This document shows, piece by piece, positions 33,561 through 45,189 of a stretch of 64,000 nucleotides of DNA (positions are counted from its first letter, which is position 1; each line of letters starts with the position of its first letter). The notes under the pieces were generated by a model. It worked only from the letters and a program-made list of their open reading frames with translations, was not told the origin of the DNA and searched no databases. A program made the translations under genes and the position numbers. The DNA is from Chondrus crispus (taxonomy: Eukaryota > Rhodophyta > Florideophyceae > Gigartinales > Gigartinaceae). The stretch lies in assembly GCF_000350225.1 (NCBI RefSeq), contig NW_005179040.1, positions 124,001 to 188,000 on the forward strand, written 5' to 3'.

Positions 33561-35102
33561 GATGCAGTTTGTCAGTTGCTCTCTTGAAAAGAGCGCCTCA
33601 AAAATCTCATCCCAGGGAGCATAAACATGTCCATCTTGTCGCACAAGGTCCATGACCCAGTTTTCCGTTAGAGATGCAGTTGGTTTTGAACGGTAAGTAC
33701 ATTCTATCCATACTTATAAAGTATGTCAAGACCTATTAGAAGGGGAATGTCTGCGTTGAAAACATGAGCTTCGATCTTTCGCAGACCTCTAGGCGTTGGA
33801 AAGAATAGTGTCATGACACCGAGGGAAGGGCATGTTTGGTGAGTAAACTTGAAGCGAGCGTTGCGAGGAGTGAGTAGAGCATGGAACCGGTAGTGCTTGG
33901 AGTACTCGTCTGCTTGATGTCTTCCAATCACTGATCGCTGTGGGCCAGTGTCCAGAACGCCACCTTTGAACACTTCTGGTACGGCTTGACTCTTGGGGGG
34001 CTTCATTGACTTAGCGCCTACAAAACGCGACTCAGTATTGTAGTTGGCAAGATATGCACAATCTGTTGAGATGGAGAGGGTGTGTATAGAATCAATAACT
34101 CTTTCGGCGTTATCGGGCAAAACAGTCTGCCCAGTTACTGTTTGCCCACTTGCAGAAAAAACCACGTCTTCTGGATTCTGGCTTTCGTGGTTTGTCAAAC
34201 CCTCATGCATACCCTCTTCTTGCTCTTCCGAAGTTGTCTCTTCGCTCACTGCCAAGGCTTCAAAAGGTGTTGCTCGCTGTAGTCGTGTCGTGCGGACTTG
34301 GGACTTGCTGTTCCTCAAAGCGGTCTTCATCCGTCACCATCTCAAATATCACGCGTGCTGCTGCCTCATTCGGGTCTCCTCCCAGCTCTCTGATTCGGCT
34401 TCTCACGACATCTTTTAGAGATGAGTTTTCGTTCTCTTTGCATTCATTACGATAGTGACCAAGCCTTTTGCACTTGAAGCACCGTACATTCTCTCTCCGG
34501 TTGCCATTAGAGGATCGAAAACGTGTTGAGGGCGAGCGGTAAGATGTCGAAGGTCTCCCTCGTGGTGTCGAGTTTCGAGGATAAGCGTACTGAGAGCCAT
34601 ACCCGATAAACGAGGTGCTGATTTTTGTATCTCTGGTGTCGTCAGCGGTATCTGGATTCTGACCTGCGCGACTGACTTCTCTTTCCCAGACGACCAGAGA
34701 GGGCTGACAATTTCGTGTAAGGCTCATCATACGAAATAGCATCTCTCATGACCTCCTCCTCCGAAGGTGGACATATTTCGTACTTGTCCACAATTATCAT
34801 TCACGTCTGAACTTTGAAAGGCTCTCCTCTCTTTTCTTTCGGAAATTGTTGGTTGAGACGTGCCACTTCGTGGTAGAGTATACCAAGAGCAGCAACACGA
34901 TTTACCGTGTGTTTCTGGCGTGTAAGCTCAATTGTGAAGTTTCCGGCCGTGGCCTCAATCCGCCTCCGATGAGCAGGCGTGTGAAATTGAGATTCAAGCT
35001 TGGCAAATACGGACCCCAATTCGGTGTGCTCCGGATTCTGTTCGATGTTCAAGGTCTGGAAGTTCAGGGCCGGACCTTTCAGTAAGCACGATACTAATTT
35101 CA

Positions 35103-35107
35103 CTTTG
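35103..35107. repeat. target-site duplication of A2 (left copy, CTTTG)
   Basis: CTTTG directly precedes the LTR at 35108 and follows the other LTR at 49886-49890. The copia gag flanks on the two sides read as adjacent parts of one family of gag, which confirms the insertion. Confidence 0.9.
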
Positions 35108-35971
35108 TGTAGTGCAATGCGCCTGTCGGGCAGAGACCGCGGTCCGATGGTCCAGCAAAAACAACAACAGCAGCAAAAAGAAGAACTGCCGATGGCACAG
35201 CGCTACGGAGTGTCCGACTCTCCCTTCTCCGTTTAAACGAGCTTGCGACTCGTAGTAGCTCGGATCCCTGATGGGGGGGGGCACAGAGAAATAGCCCGGC
35301 CCGGGATCAGTGTGGTAGAGACTTGCGAAGAGATCTGCTCGACGAGTGTGGAGTGGAGCACGTACGTAGGTACCCCGGTTCCACTGGGTTGTAAGGCCAA
35401 TGCTCGTTGAGCTTCTTCGACACCTTGTAACGCGACAAGGCCTTCGACGGGGGCGTCGCAACGCAGCCCGACGGGATGAAATGAAAGTAGCAGCGCTACG
35501 TCAACTGTGTCGCCCGATAGCTCGAAACACCTACACCGGTTCGGTCGAAACCGAGGCCGATGGCACCAACACAAGATAAGGGAAAAATAGGTAGAATTAG
35601 AGATAGAAAAGGATAGGGAAATAAAGGAAAGAGAAAAGGGAACCCCGAGCGATAGAGGATGCCGTAGGCTTAGGTAAAAGGGAGCGTCTTGATAGAGACG
35701 GACTTCGACCAAGGCGACATTCAACTCCGGCAACTCGGGTTACCTTTACTGACTTGGTCGTCAGAGGGCTAGGGTATATATCGCCCCGCCGGAGCCACTA
35801 CAGTAGCTCTCGGCGCTAGATCCTAGATCTAATCTAATGTTAAATAACTAATATGCAACTAATTAAAATTAATAATTAAAATAATAAGTGAAATGATTTC
35901 CACTTTTGCTTGTCATACCCCATCATTTTCATTTCTTTTCACCTCCCTTTTCAGGTGCGTATTGCACTACA
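35108..35971 (-). repeat. family-A 3' LTR of A2
   Basis: In element sense it runs from TGTAGTGCAATACGCACCTG to GCGCATTGCACTACA and has one ~156-bp module. The start and the reverse complement of the end match over about 20 bases, a long terminal inverted repeat for an LTR. Confidence 0.92.
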
Positions 35972-35983
35972 TATCCCCCTTCT
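35972..35983 (-). promoter_or_regulatory. polypurine tract of A2
   Basis: On the minus strand AGAAGGGGGATA lies directly before the 3' LTR, in the same place and nearly the same sequence as in A1. Confidence 0.7.
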
Positions 35984-36096
35984 GAGCGCCCTTGCGCAAC
36001 GCCCAGCCATCGTATAATCTCCTGCCGCTGCTGACCGTGTTTCCCGGTCATCAATCACTCTGCGCGGCGTTCTAGCAAGGGTAAGACGAAAATACC

Positions 36097-38028
36097 ATGC
36101 TTCCTTCTCCATCGGAACACTCGGACGATAGTGCCACCCGTAGACGTCCGGGTGTTGGCTTTCTTCGCAAGTTCGAAGTGCCCCGGGGTCTTCCTTCCAT
36201 ACCTCGTCTACCCCCTGTTACCATCCCTGCCGAGCCGGCCTTCCATCCGGGCTACCATTCCTCTTGGGTAGCCCGCCGTCATCCTTCGCTCGAGGAGCTG
36301 CAGAACAAAACCATGCGTGATAACGCAGCCCTGTTTGCTTCTGCTCAATGGTTCTCCTCTGTGGGCGTCCGCGACCTCGACGGCATCAAAAATAATTTCG
36401 CCGATGATGCGGGCATGTTGCCCGGTAACCTCCCTTTGCAGGCCATTCACACCTTTGACTGGCGCGCCCGCATCGCTATACCCACCTCCATCCTATGTCA
36501 CTCCTCCCCGCGCGGTCGCTCCTCCTTATCCCTGCGCTTCATGGACGCTGCGCTCACTCGGATCGAGATTCCTATGGCCGACGCCCTCATACCTTCATGT
36601 TACCACTGCGACACTTGGCAGTGTCGTACGGAGGGGGAACGGCTCTACCTCGACAACCTCATCGACTGCACCTACGGTGACCCCGTGTCCGAGGCGGACC
36701 TACTGTGGCGCAACCGACGCACCGTCACGACCGACGCCATGTTTTGGACCCAAGCCATTCTTCCCACAAACTTTCGCCATACGAAGCGCGGCGGTATTTT
36801 CTTTTTCCAAAATACTGTACGCTTTGAACGTCGGGTCCGATCCGACACTGGGTACTTCGTGGCGTACCAGATGATTGAGGCTCGTGAAATTTCCAGACAG
36901 CACTACACCAATCGATACCAACGAACCCCGTCCTGGTGGAGTCAATACGAGGTATGTCAGGGTTTCTGGGCTGAGTTAGGCCCCATCCTGACATATTACG
37001 GCAGTCATTTACGCGATCCGCAGCACGGGCTGTGGACTGTGTTTCTCACGGAGTGGTGCGTGAAAGTCGCCGCCACCCTCCTGTGGGAAGTTTTCGACTG
37101 TTGGCGCCTGTGGCACTTCCCTTCGAAACTCCGCGTACAGATGCGTCTCCTCGATTTTTCTGTCCCCCTTGGCGGGTCCGATGTGGACCGTGAAGTGCAC
37201 GCCCTCCTCGATATGATCGAGACCGTAGCGTGGGATTGCGTTCCTCCACAAAATTCGTCTCGGTCCTTTTCACGACAACGACCCTCTTTTTCCCCTGGTA
37301 GAAATCATCCAGCTGCCGGCGACTTCGTGTGGATCAACCCCTGGTCCTCCTCCCTCTGTTCTGCCTGGGAGGCCCAGATGAGCCGCCGTTTCGGAAATCA
37401 ACCACCAACCCCCAACGCAGTCACTGTGGTGAACGCGGATCCTCGAGAGCCTGAGATGTGCTCTCGACCTTCGGCCCCAACTTCCCCTCTCCCTGCACCG
37501 GTCCGTCCCTCCGCGCCTGAGGCCCCAGTGTGCGTCGTACTTCCTCCCACGAGCTCGGCGGAAACCTTGTCGCTTCGAGTCGTGTCTTCCTCCGACGTGA
37601 ATCCAACCTCACTTCCTGCTTCCCCATCACGCGAGGGACAGCTCGTCACACCCACCTCAACCTTACCATTGCCGTCATGTACGGCACCCGTGGGCTTAAC
37701 CCGCCCTGAGGCTCCTCCGCGCGTCGAGCTTCCTCCTGCGAGCTGCTCGACGGGAACCATTTCGATCTGGGAAGCCCCACCGTCGGCCATGGATCCGACC
37801 CCACGTCCGGCTTGCCCTTCACCTGAGGGTCCGCTCCTCGCCCCTACCTCGGTCCCTCCATCATCCACAATTCCCAAAGAAAATACCTCTGCTGCCGCCG
37901 TTTACCATCGCCTTCTCATGGCTCATGGTGTGGAGGGAGAAGCTCTCCAGGGGGCGTCCCTGGACGACCTGCGAGTTCTAGCTCGGCTTGTCACCTCCCT
38001 TCCAAAGGGAAAATCCCTTGGGGCATAG
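36097..38028 (+). CDS. antisense ORF protein of A2 (family-A aORF), unknown function
   Basis: This open frame of 643 codons lies on the strand opposite to A2 gag-pol and starts 125 bases inside the 3' LTR. Residues 1-150 are Pro-rich with a conserved start shared with A1. Residues 150-400 form a Trp/aromatic-rich, probably folded domain (FQNTVRFERRVR, GYFVAYQMIEA, WWSQYEV, FLTEWCVKVAATLLWEVFD). Residues 430-600 are Pro/Ser/Thr-rich with near-repeats built around RPEAPPRVELPPAS. A short C-terminal helical block (VYHRLLMAHGV, LDDLRVLARLV) is conserved in A1 and, more loosely, D. No signal peptide, zinc knuckle or protease motif is visible. Conservation of the domain between A and D argues for a real protein. 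Expression would need a promoter reading away from the LTR. I do not recognise the family. Confidence 0.7.
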   Translation: MLPSPSEHSDDSATRRRPGVGFLRKFEVPRGLPSIPRLPPVTIPAEPAFHPGYHSSWVARRHPSLEELQNKTMRDNAALFASAQWFSSVGVRDLDGIKNNFADDAGMLPGNLPLQAIHTFDWRARIAIPTSILCHSSPRGRSSLSLRFMDAALTRIEIPMADALIPSCYHCDTWQCRTEGERLYLDNLIDCTYGDPVSEADLLWRNRRTVTTDAMFWTQAILPTNFRHTKRGGIFFFQNTVRFERRVRSDTGYFVAYQMIEAREISRQHYTNRYQRTPSWWSQYEVCQGFWAELGPILTYYGSHLRDPQHGLWTVFLTEWCVKVAATLLWEVFDCWRLWHFPSKLRVQMRLLDFSVPLGGSDVDREVHALLDMIETVAWDCVPPQNSSRSFSRQRPSFSPGRNHPAAGDFVWINPWSSSLCSAWEAQMSRRFGNQPPTPNAVTVVNADPREPEMCSRPSAPTSPLPAPVRPSAPEAPVCVVLPPTSSAETLSLRVVSSSDVNPTSLPASPSREGQLVTPTSTLPLPSCTAPVGLTRPEAPPRVELPPASCSTGTISIWEAPPSAMDPTPRPACPSPEGPLLAPTSVPPSSTIPKENTSAAAVYHRLLMAHGVEGEALQGASLDDLRVLARLVTSLPKGKSLGA

Positions 38029-41000
38029 TCTCGTTGAGACGGCGGCCACAGCACTTCCTTGCGACTTGTCCTTCTTTTCCCATCCTGCCCGCATTATAGT
38101 CGACTAGCGACTTTATCGTACGACCTTTGGGCGATAAAAAGAACCTACCTGCGAATCTCCTGTAATTTCCCACTTCCTCCTCTTTTGTTTTTTCAGTTTT
38201 CCCTTTCCTGATTCCCCTATGTTTCCTTCTCTTCAATTCCTCCTCTTTGTTTCTCAATTTCCCCCAATTTCCTGCGCATTCTCCTTTTCCCATCCTCGAT
38301 GTGCGTCTTCCCTTTCCTCCTCTTTTGTGATTTACCTCCTCTTTTTGTCTCTCCCATTTTACCTCTTCAAATTCCTCACTTACGTCCTCTTTTCTCGCAC
38401 ATCGGGCATCCTCGAAAACGTCATCAAGACCACCTACCATCCGTTCTCGGGGCTCCTTAGGGGGAAGATTATTGTCAATTAAATCCGACAAGACGAGGGG
38501 GGTTGCGACCCCCTTGTCCTTCGATCCTTGTTACAACAGCTCTGTAGAAACCTCCTTCAACGTTTCCGTGGTCTCTCTGCACCGCTTTTCCTTTTTCCGT
38601 TATGGTTCACGTCCTTCCTTCCCCTTTTCTCCCCTTCATTCCGCAAATTCCTCCTCTTTCTTGCACATTCTCTTTCTCCCATCCGCGATGTGCGTCTCCC
38701 CTTTCCTCCTCTTTTTTTGCATGCGTCTGCTAAGCGCAGACGCCCTAAATGAGTCCAACGTCATTTTCATTGCCGGTGTCACTTGCCCCTTTTGCTTCTT
38801 AAAAACCCCCTTTTTCATTCTCAACCTTCAGACGGTCTCATTGTCTGTCCAGTTACCTCGTCGAGGGAATGTACTAATTGTGAATAGGGGTTCCATCTTT
38901 CCAATGGCCCCGTCTTGTTCGCTGTCCGGTGAGAGGCCTCCGGAAGCGCCCTTGTAGCACGTTACGGTCGTCGTAAGTCTCGCCATGTTGCGAACGTCCC
39001 GCAATAAATTCTAGTTCTCGTACGACCTTCTCCGTTCTTTGAGATCGACTCCTGATCTCGTTTCGGCCTCCCCTCTTTTTTTTGTAGCGGCTGTGACACA
39101 GTAGAATTGAGATGTCTGCGGCGTGTAGGTTCGTGAAGATCCACTCCCTCTGAGCGACGCTGCCGTTGTTCCCTGGTCTCTCGGATGAAGGTCTGGGTGC
39201 GTAGGTAGACATGGGTCTCCATTGTCAATGGTCGCCCCGTTTCTGCTGTACCGTGCGGCACGATCACGTAGCGTTGGTCATTCACAATGTCCCCTTGCGT
39301 GTACGTTAGTCCGACAGACCGTCCGCTCGAACCAACCAGGGTCTTCACAACTGTGGAGCCCCTGTCGAACGTCTTCAACGGCCTTCCCTTGACTGACCTG
39401 GTGGTCTTGCTGATTAGTGTCCGAGGGACGCGACCGGGTCTCCGACGTCACCAGAAAAATAGAATGTAGCCGAACAAAGCGAAGTGAAAGCCGAGCGCGA
39501 CAGTCGCGTAACTTTTTCCTGCCTAACGAATTTCCATCCCCAATCTGTCGATCCTGGTCTTGCGCGTCGGCGTCGCGGTGCGGGGTCGTATTCCGCCTTC
39601 ACAAAAAAAACAAGCAACCCAACGTAGAGCAAATAAAAATTAGGCAGCTAGAAAGGGAGTCAAAGAACAGGAAGTAAAAGGAGGGGGTCGCCTCGGTAGG
39701 TCACTCAGGGTATAAACAACGTCCTGAGCTGGGCGACGTCAGTCGCTGCACGCAACAGACAGAATGTCGGTCCCAAGCTCGTCGAGCGACACTTTCTCTC
39801 CGTAGAGGTCGTCCTCGCCGTATGAATAAATAGATCACAATCCGCTCCCCTTCTTTCTTTCGTCTTCCTTACGCCGCTTCGAACAATGAGGTTTGCTGCG
39901 ACAGTGGATAGCCGCTGTTCTGTGCAAGGGAGGACGGTTCCTATGCGAGTGTTGTGTCTAATGATACGCCGGTACCTCGAAATTGGCGTGACCTCTGTTC
40001 GGGGGGGGAATGTCCATGCGACCGTCGAGCGTCGGTCCCTTCATCCGTGGATCGTAATCACCTCGCCTAATGCGAGTTTGGCGACGTCGTCTGGCGGCGG
40101 AGTTGTGGGTGTCCTGCTCGGTCGTTGGTGAGTTTGCCGCCGGGGTACTTGTGCCGTTGGCTTTTAGCGAGCGACCAACAAATGCTGTGTTTGCTCCTTA
40201 ATTTCGATAAAAATTTCGAATGCTGACTGTTGTTCCACTTTGACCACGCCACACTTTTCCGTTTGTCCCTTCTTCTTTGTGAAGTACAGTACGCAGTACC
40301 TCTCATTTTCCTCTCTCATTTTGATCTGATGAGGGCGGATCGCTGATCCAGACGTGATTTTCCCCACACGCGTCGGTCCGGCGAGTTGTCTCTCGCTTAA
40401 TTCCGGTTCTGTCTCCTTTGTCCTGCACCACCAAAATCGGAACAGAACACCGAGAAAGAAACCTTGAAGGCCTTCGGATAAGATCAAGACTCGGTCCCCT
40501 TTCTGCAGCGCCTTCGTAGCGGTTGACGAGGCAATTTCCTTGATATTCGCTGGTTCTACAATCCTCTTTCTGACCTGCATGAGGTGGCCCTCACCCTGCT
40601 CTCACGATAAGCGCACCATTTTCAGCACCATACTTGTTACACCGTCCTCCTACCATTATGGCGACGTCACTTTCGTCATTACCGGTGTACAACTTTCAGT
40701 GCGTAGACGAGCCGATGGCATGCTTGCGAGATTTCCCCCAGACTGTCCCTCAGTCCGCGTATCGACTGCCTTCCTTCGGACCGTGGTCCCGCATCAAACA
40801 AAATCATAAGTAACACTGGCAGTGCCCGTCTCCATACGACATCAAACAAAATTCATAAGACACATCCGTTCTCGGTGGGGGCTGTTGCCGCGGATCCAAA
40901 GTATCACAGAATGCGACCTTCTCACTGTGTTTCACGCGCGATCCCGTATTGCATAGCCATGTCCTTCTCCTCTGTACGTCGAGGCTTGCAGTGTCGGACC

Positions 41001-41900
41001 GTCACTATTTCTTGAAAAAGCGGGGAGGTTCCCTTTTTCCTTCACCATCGTCCTTTCTCGGGACGTTACCAACGCGTGCTCTCCCTTATTCGTCGCGCTG
41101 TCTCCTCCTCGTCCGTCTATCGATATGTCTTTTGGTCTTGTTTGATCGAGGTCCGCGATACGCGGCCGCGTCGCCAGAGTCCTGCAACAACAAAAAGAAA
41201 TAAAATACAATAGAATAGAGTGAAACATAACAGAAAAGAGGGAAAGAAAAGAAACAAAGAAACGACAGAGTTGAAGAGAGGTCATGGTGGTAAGTGCTAA
41301 GTAGATCGTCCTGGAAAAAAGATAATAGGACCGATTGTGAGCGTCGACGTCGGTCACCGCGGGTGAATTCGTAGCTGCGCTCTTCTGAGGGTGGTCCCTT
41401 TGGACGAGTCTTCGTGCTCGGCGAGCATGGGCAGTGTGTTAGCAGGGAGTGTGACGATCGGCTTCGTGTGAGGCCGGGTGGGGCTTGGCTGCAGGGCGAC
41501 TTAGAATAGTTATGTCGCCGACTGTGGCAAACGATCACCACTTATCGTGCGTACTGCAGCTGCCGTAATTTTTCCTGCTTTTTGATTATAATTTCACAGC
41601 ATGGCTGGAATCGACTTCTCACTTGTGTCGCCTGTTCTGCGGGTTGTTGTCGACACGCTTACATATGTATATATAATTTGATTTCATCATCCCTCCCAGG
41701 TGGGCGGACCGTCCGTTCGAAACGTCATTTCTCGTGCGTACCGTGATGAGGCGTGTGCGTTTTCCGAGAGGCTCAATGCCTCATCCAAGGATACAGTCTC
41801 GCTTCTCTGCCTTGCTCTCCTTTCCTTCAAACTCCTTATCTGCGAACCCCGTAGATGTGTTCCTTTCTCGAAGTTCTGACTTCTCCGTTGTCTCTAACCT
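38029..41900. other. 3' region of A2, no recognised gene
   Basis: This is 3.9 kb between the antisense frame and the chromodomain end. Frames reach about 150 codons on both strands but none has a recognisable domain. A pyrimidine-rich segment (near 38228-38330) recurs in diverged form at 38635-38720, both containing TTTCCTCCTCTTTT and a GATGTGCGTCT phrase. A purine/AT-rich patch lies at 41190-41260. The stretch may hold regulatory or untranslated RNA sequence. Confidence 0.4.
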
Positions 41901-41920
41901 ACTAATTCTATTTACGATGG

Positions 41921-43500
41921 CTATCCCCGTTGTGCGTGCGACGCTTGCGTGGGTAAGGGTAGCCTTTTCCTTCGGAAATATGTGACTACTGCGCTGCGGG
42001 GGATCTGCTCAATAGGTTCCCACGTTGCGTCCTCGATGGTATACCCATACCACCTCACTTTGAGAATTAATTTCTCCTCGTCGTAGCCGTGGTCAACGAT
42101 CTTGTCGATCACATACTCCTGACTCTCGGCTCCTTCTTCCTGCGTGTCCAACTGTCCTTCCCCCTTCCGAAGATCTTCCGACTCATCCTCATCTCTGGAC
42201 TTTCCGAACTCGCGTAGGTCTGGAGGTGTCTCCGTTGTCGGCGTTCGACCAACTAAATTATCCTGGTCCCCCGTCGTAGGCGCACGGGTGTGAGAACGTT
42301 CCTCGGCCTCCATTGCCTCTCCTTCTTCGTTTAACTCCGGCTCTCCCAGGAACTGTAGCGCTTGACGTAGGCCGGTTATCGGCGCATAGTCCATTGGGCT
42401 TGGGGCTAATTCCACCCTGTCTCGCGATACGCGTTCCTCCTGATCGCCAATGGCAATGACTACCGTATGTTGATCCGATCTTCTGACCTGATAAGGCCCT
42501 GTAGCGACTTGTGCGAGCTTATGTTTCGGTTCGCTAGCCGTGCCCTGCTCCTTCCGGAGGAACACGTAGGACCCTGGTGGGATCTCAGATTGCGGCTTGC
42601 GAAGGCGTGCGTCGAAATTTCGCTTGCATCGGGCTTGTTCCTTTCGCAAACTCCTATCGGCGCTTCGCATTAGGCTCTCCAACCACGACTGCCATTTCAG
42701 GTAGTATGCTCGTGACGAGCTGAAGTTCTCCAAAGTTGGTTGCGCTTGTAACGCAATGTTTCTCGGCGCCCGAGCCAACACCAGCTCGAAGGGCGCAATG
42801 TTCGTAGTTCGATGAACTTGTGTGTTGTAGGCGAACGTCACAGCGTCGCTAAATAAGTCCCAGTCCTTGGGATGCTCTCCAACGTATTTTCGCAACGCGG
42901 AAGTCAGCGTGCGGTTAAATCTCTCAACTTGGCCGTTGGCTTGCGGGTGGTACGTAGTCGTGAACACATTGCGTATACCAAGAATTCGGCAGACATTCTG
43001 AAAGAACCGGGCCGTGAACTGTGTTCCATTGTCGGACAGCAGCTTGACCGGCGGTCCGTACACGAATACCCAATGGTGAACGAAGGCTTGTGCGATGTGC
43101 GCAGCTGATATCTTCTTCAACGGTACGGTTCGTACCAGTTTCGAGTATCGATCGCTGATCACGAGAATATACCGATTTCCTCGCTTAGTTGTAATTAGCT
43201 CGCCGAGGATGTCGATGGCGACAAATTCCAGCGGCGCTTTGGGCGTGAACAGCTTCATTTCCTTCGTGTTTCTTCTTAACTTCACCCATTCCCGCGCACA
43301 TGCGGCGCAATTCTTCGCGACTGCATAGCAGTCTAGGGCCATCGTAGGCCAATAAAAATATCTTCTCAAAGTCTTGTAAAGTTTCCTGCCTCCCGGGTGG
43401 CCTGCCAATTTTGCTTAGTGGCTCAACCCTAGGACGCGGACCCTTAACGATTGTGGTATTACCACTTGTACAAACTCTGCCGCGGTACGGCATAAAGTTC
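41921..43500 (-). pseudogene. pol: A2 integrase with C-terminal chromodomain
   Basis: The zinc-binding part has HPGGRKLY and CAACARE. The core has the D,D(35)E triad in AIDILGEL, SDNGTQF and the NGQVERFN motif, with exactly 35 residues between the second Asp and the Glu. A GPY/F-like segment (VATGPYQVRRSDQHTVVIAI) follows, then an acidic linker, then the chromodomain EYVIDKIVDHGY to LILKVRWYGYTIEDATWEP near the end. Chromodomains of this group are thought to direct integration to marked chromatin. It is separated from RT-RNase H by a small number of breaks. Confidence 0.88.
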
Positions 43501-43548
43501 CTTCAAGTTCCTCGGTCTCCGTGCTGAACGTTCTCACCTTTCCGGCGT

Positions 43549-45189
43549 TCATTTCTTCCTTGATGCGGTTGCAGAAGGGGTCGACGGCTTGCTCGCGAAT
43601 GAGCTCCTCCGGAGTGACAGCTTGGAATTGATGGAGGCGATCAGGGGCGGTTCCCCCTCAAGAGCGAGGATGTCGTCTGCCGCGTCAATACTTTCCTCGT
43701 CCTCCACTGTACCCTCGGCCGGTTCGGCCATAAAGCAAGGGATTTCGTCGTCGATTTCGTCGACGGTTTCTCCTGCGGTTCGCAACCTTGACAAAGCGTC
43801 CGCCTGGCTGTTAGCCTTTCCCTTTTTGTACTTGATTTCAAAATCGAATTCCGAGAGGCGTAGCCTCCATCGGATTAATCTCCCGCTGGGGTCGGTTACG
43901 TTCATCAACCACCTCAATGAGGCATGGTCGGTATGCACGACGAAGTGCTCGCCATATAGATATGGTCTTAAAGTCTGTACGGCCCAAATTACCGCTAGAC
44001 TTTCTTTTTCTGATACAGAATAGTTTCTCTCGGCTGCGGCTAACGTTCTTGAAAAGAACCCGATGGGTTTGCGTTGCGCATCCGGGTGTGTTTGAAATAG
44101 TGCAGCGCCTATTTGGTAGTCGCTTGCATCGGTATCTACCGAGTAGGGTAGGTCCTTCTTCGGCAGCGCCAACGCCGGCGGTGCCAAGATGGCGTCCTTG
44201 AGCTTATGAAAAACTTTCTCGCACGGTTCGTCGAATCCTTCCAACTGGACCGGTTGTCCTTTCTTCAGTAGTTGGTTTAGAGGGTGCGCGATTTTCGCAT
44301 ACTGCGGAACGAACCTGCGGTAGACATTGCAGAGTCCCAGGAAGCTCCTGAGCTGTGTCTGTGTTCGCGGGTACCGCACTTGTTCCAACGCGGCGGTTCG
44401 CGCGACATCGACTTCTAGCGTACCTGGGCGGACGACGTGGCCCAGGTACTTGATCTTTTCCACGAAAAATTCGCACTTGCGAAGCTTGAGCTTCACACCT
44501 GCCTTCTCCAATACAGAAAGTATTTCATCCACGTGCACGATGTGCTCCTCCCACGACTTGCTAAAAATGATTATGTCGTCTAGATACACCAAACAGCATT
44601 TCCAACGGAACGGAGAGAGCAGGATATCCATTGCTCTCTGAAACGTCGCTGGCGCGTTAGTTAGCCCGAAGGGCATTCTTGAGAAGCGATACAGACCTGA
44701 GTGACACGAAAATGCGGTCTTGTCGCGGTCGCACTCAGGGATAGGCATCTGCCAATATCCCGAAATCGCGTCCAACGCGGAGAAAACCTTGGTGTCACCA
44801 AGCGAGTCCAGGCACTCATCCATGCGCGGTAAGGGGTACGTGTCCTTCACCGTTACTGCGTTCAGCCTGCGGTAGTCTACGCAAAAACGCATTGACCCAT
44901 CCGGCTTTGGCACCAGCAACACGGGCGACGCCCATTCTGACTGCGCTGGTTCTATCACTCCTGCCTCCAACATCTTCTGCACCTCTGCATCTTCTACTTC
45001 GCGGGCTTTAGGTCCGGCCCGATACGGGGCTTGTGCGATGGGGCGAGTCTCGGGTATCAACTTGATCCGATGGACGGTGGTATTAATTTCGCCAAGCGTC
45101 CCATCCCATATCCTTGAATACTTCTTCAACATCCGACGGAACCGCTCGCGCAGCCGTTCCGGCACGTGGCTCAGGTCGAGGTCCTCCAC
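43549..45189 (-). CDS. pol: A2 reverse transcriptase and RNase H
   Basis: The 546-codon stretch copies element RNA to DNA. RT spans about residues 75-260, with FCVDYRRLNAV, GLTNAPATFQRAMD and the YLDD catalytic box. The connection segment includes SFLGLCNVYRRFV. RNase H of the Ty3 type starts at SVDTDASDYQIG, with ESLAVIWAVQTLRPYL and HTDHASLRWLMN, and ends at NSQADALSRL. It is nearly identical to A1 where both exist. This is the RT-RNase H part of a longer pol, not a separate gene. Confidence 0.9.
   Translation of the reverse strand: MEDLDLSHVPERLRERFRRMLKKYSRIWDGTLGEINTTVHRIKLIPETRPIAQAPYRAGPKAREVEDAEVQKMLEAGVIEPAQSEWASPVLLVPKPDGSMRFCVDYRRLNAVTVKDTYPLPRMDECLDSLGDTKVFSALDAISGYWQMPIPECDRDKTAFSCHSGLYRFSRMPFGLTNAPATFQRAMDILLSPFRWKCCLVYLDDIIIFSKSWEEHIVHVDEILSVLEKAGVKLKLRKCEFFVEKIKYLGHVVRPGTLEVDVARTAALEQVRYPRTQTQLRSFLGLCNVYRRFVPQYAKIAHPLNQLLKKGQPVQLEGFDEPCEKVFHKLKDAILAPPALALPKKDLPYSVDTDASDYQIGAALFQTHPDAQRKPIGFFSRTLAAAERNYSVSEKESLAVIWAVQTLRPYLYGEHFVVHTDHASLRWLMNVTDPSGRLIRWRLRLSEFDFEIKYKKGKANSQADALSRLRTAGETVDEIDDEIPCFMAEPAEGTVEDEESIDAADDILALEGEPPLIASINSKLSLRRSSFASKPSTPSATASRKK

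Larger units (their letters stand above)
30959..35107 (-). mobile_element. Ty1/copia element, main part
   Basis: On the minus strand the order is gag, protease, integrase, RT, RNase H, which is the Copia order (Ty3 has integrase last). Gag includes VKLVSCLLKGPALNFQ near 35060-35105 and the knuckle CFKCKRLGHYRNEC near 34440-34480. The protease has GGVLDTGPQRSVIGR near 33920-33960. Integrase and RT follow in separate entries. The gag N-terminus lies at 49886-50121, because element A2 inserted between the two. LTRs were not identified. Broken, with several breaks; older than A2. Confidence 0.8.
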
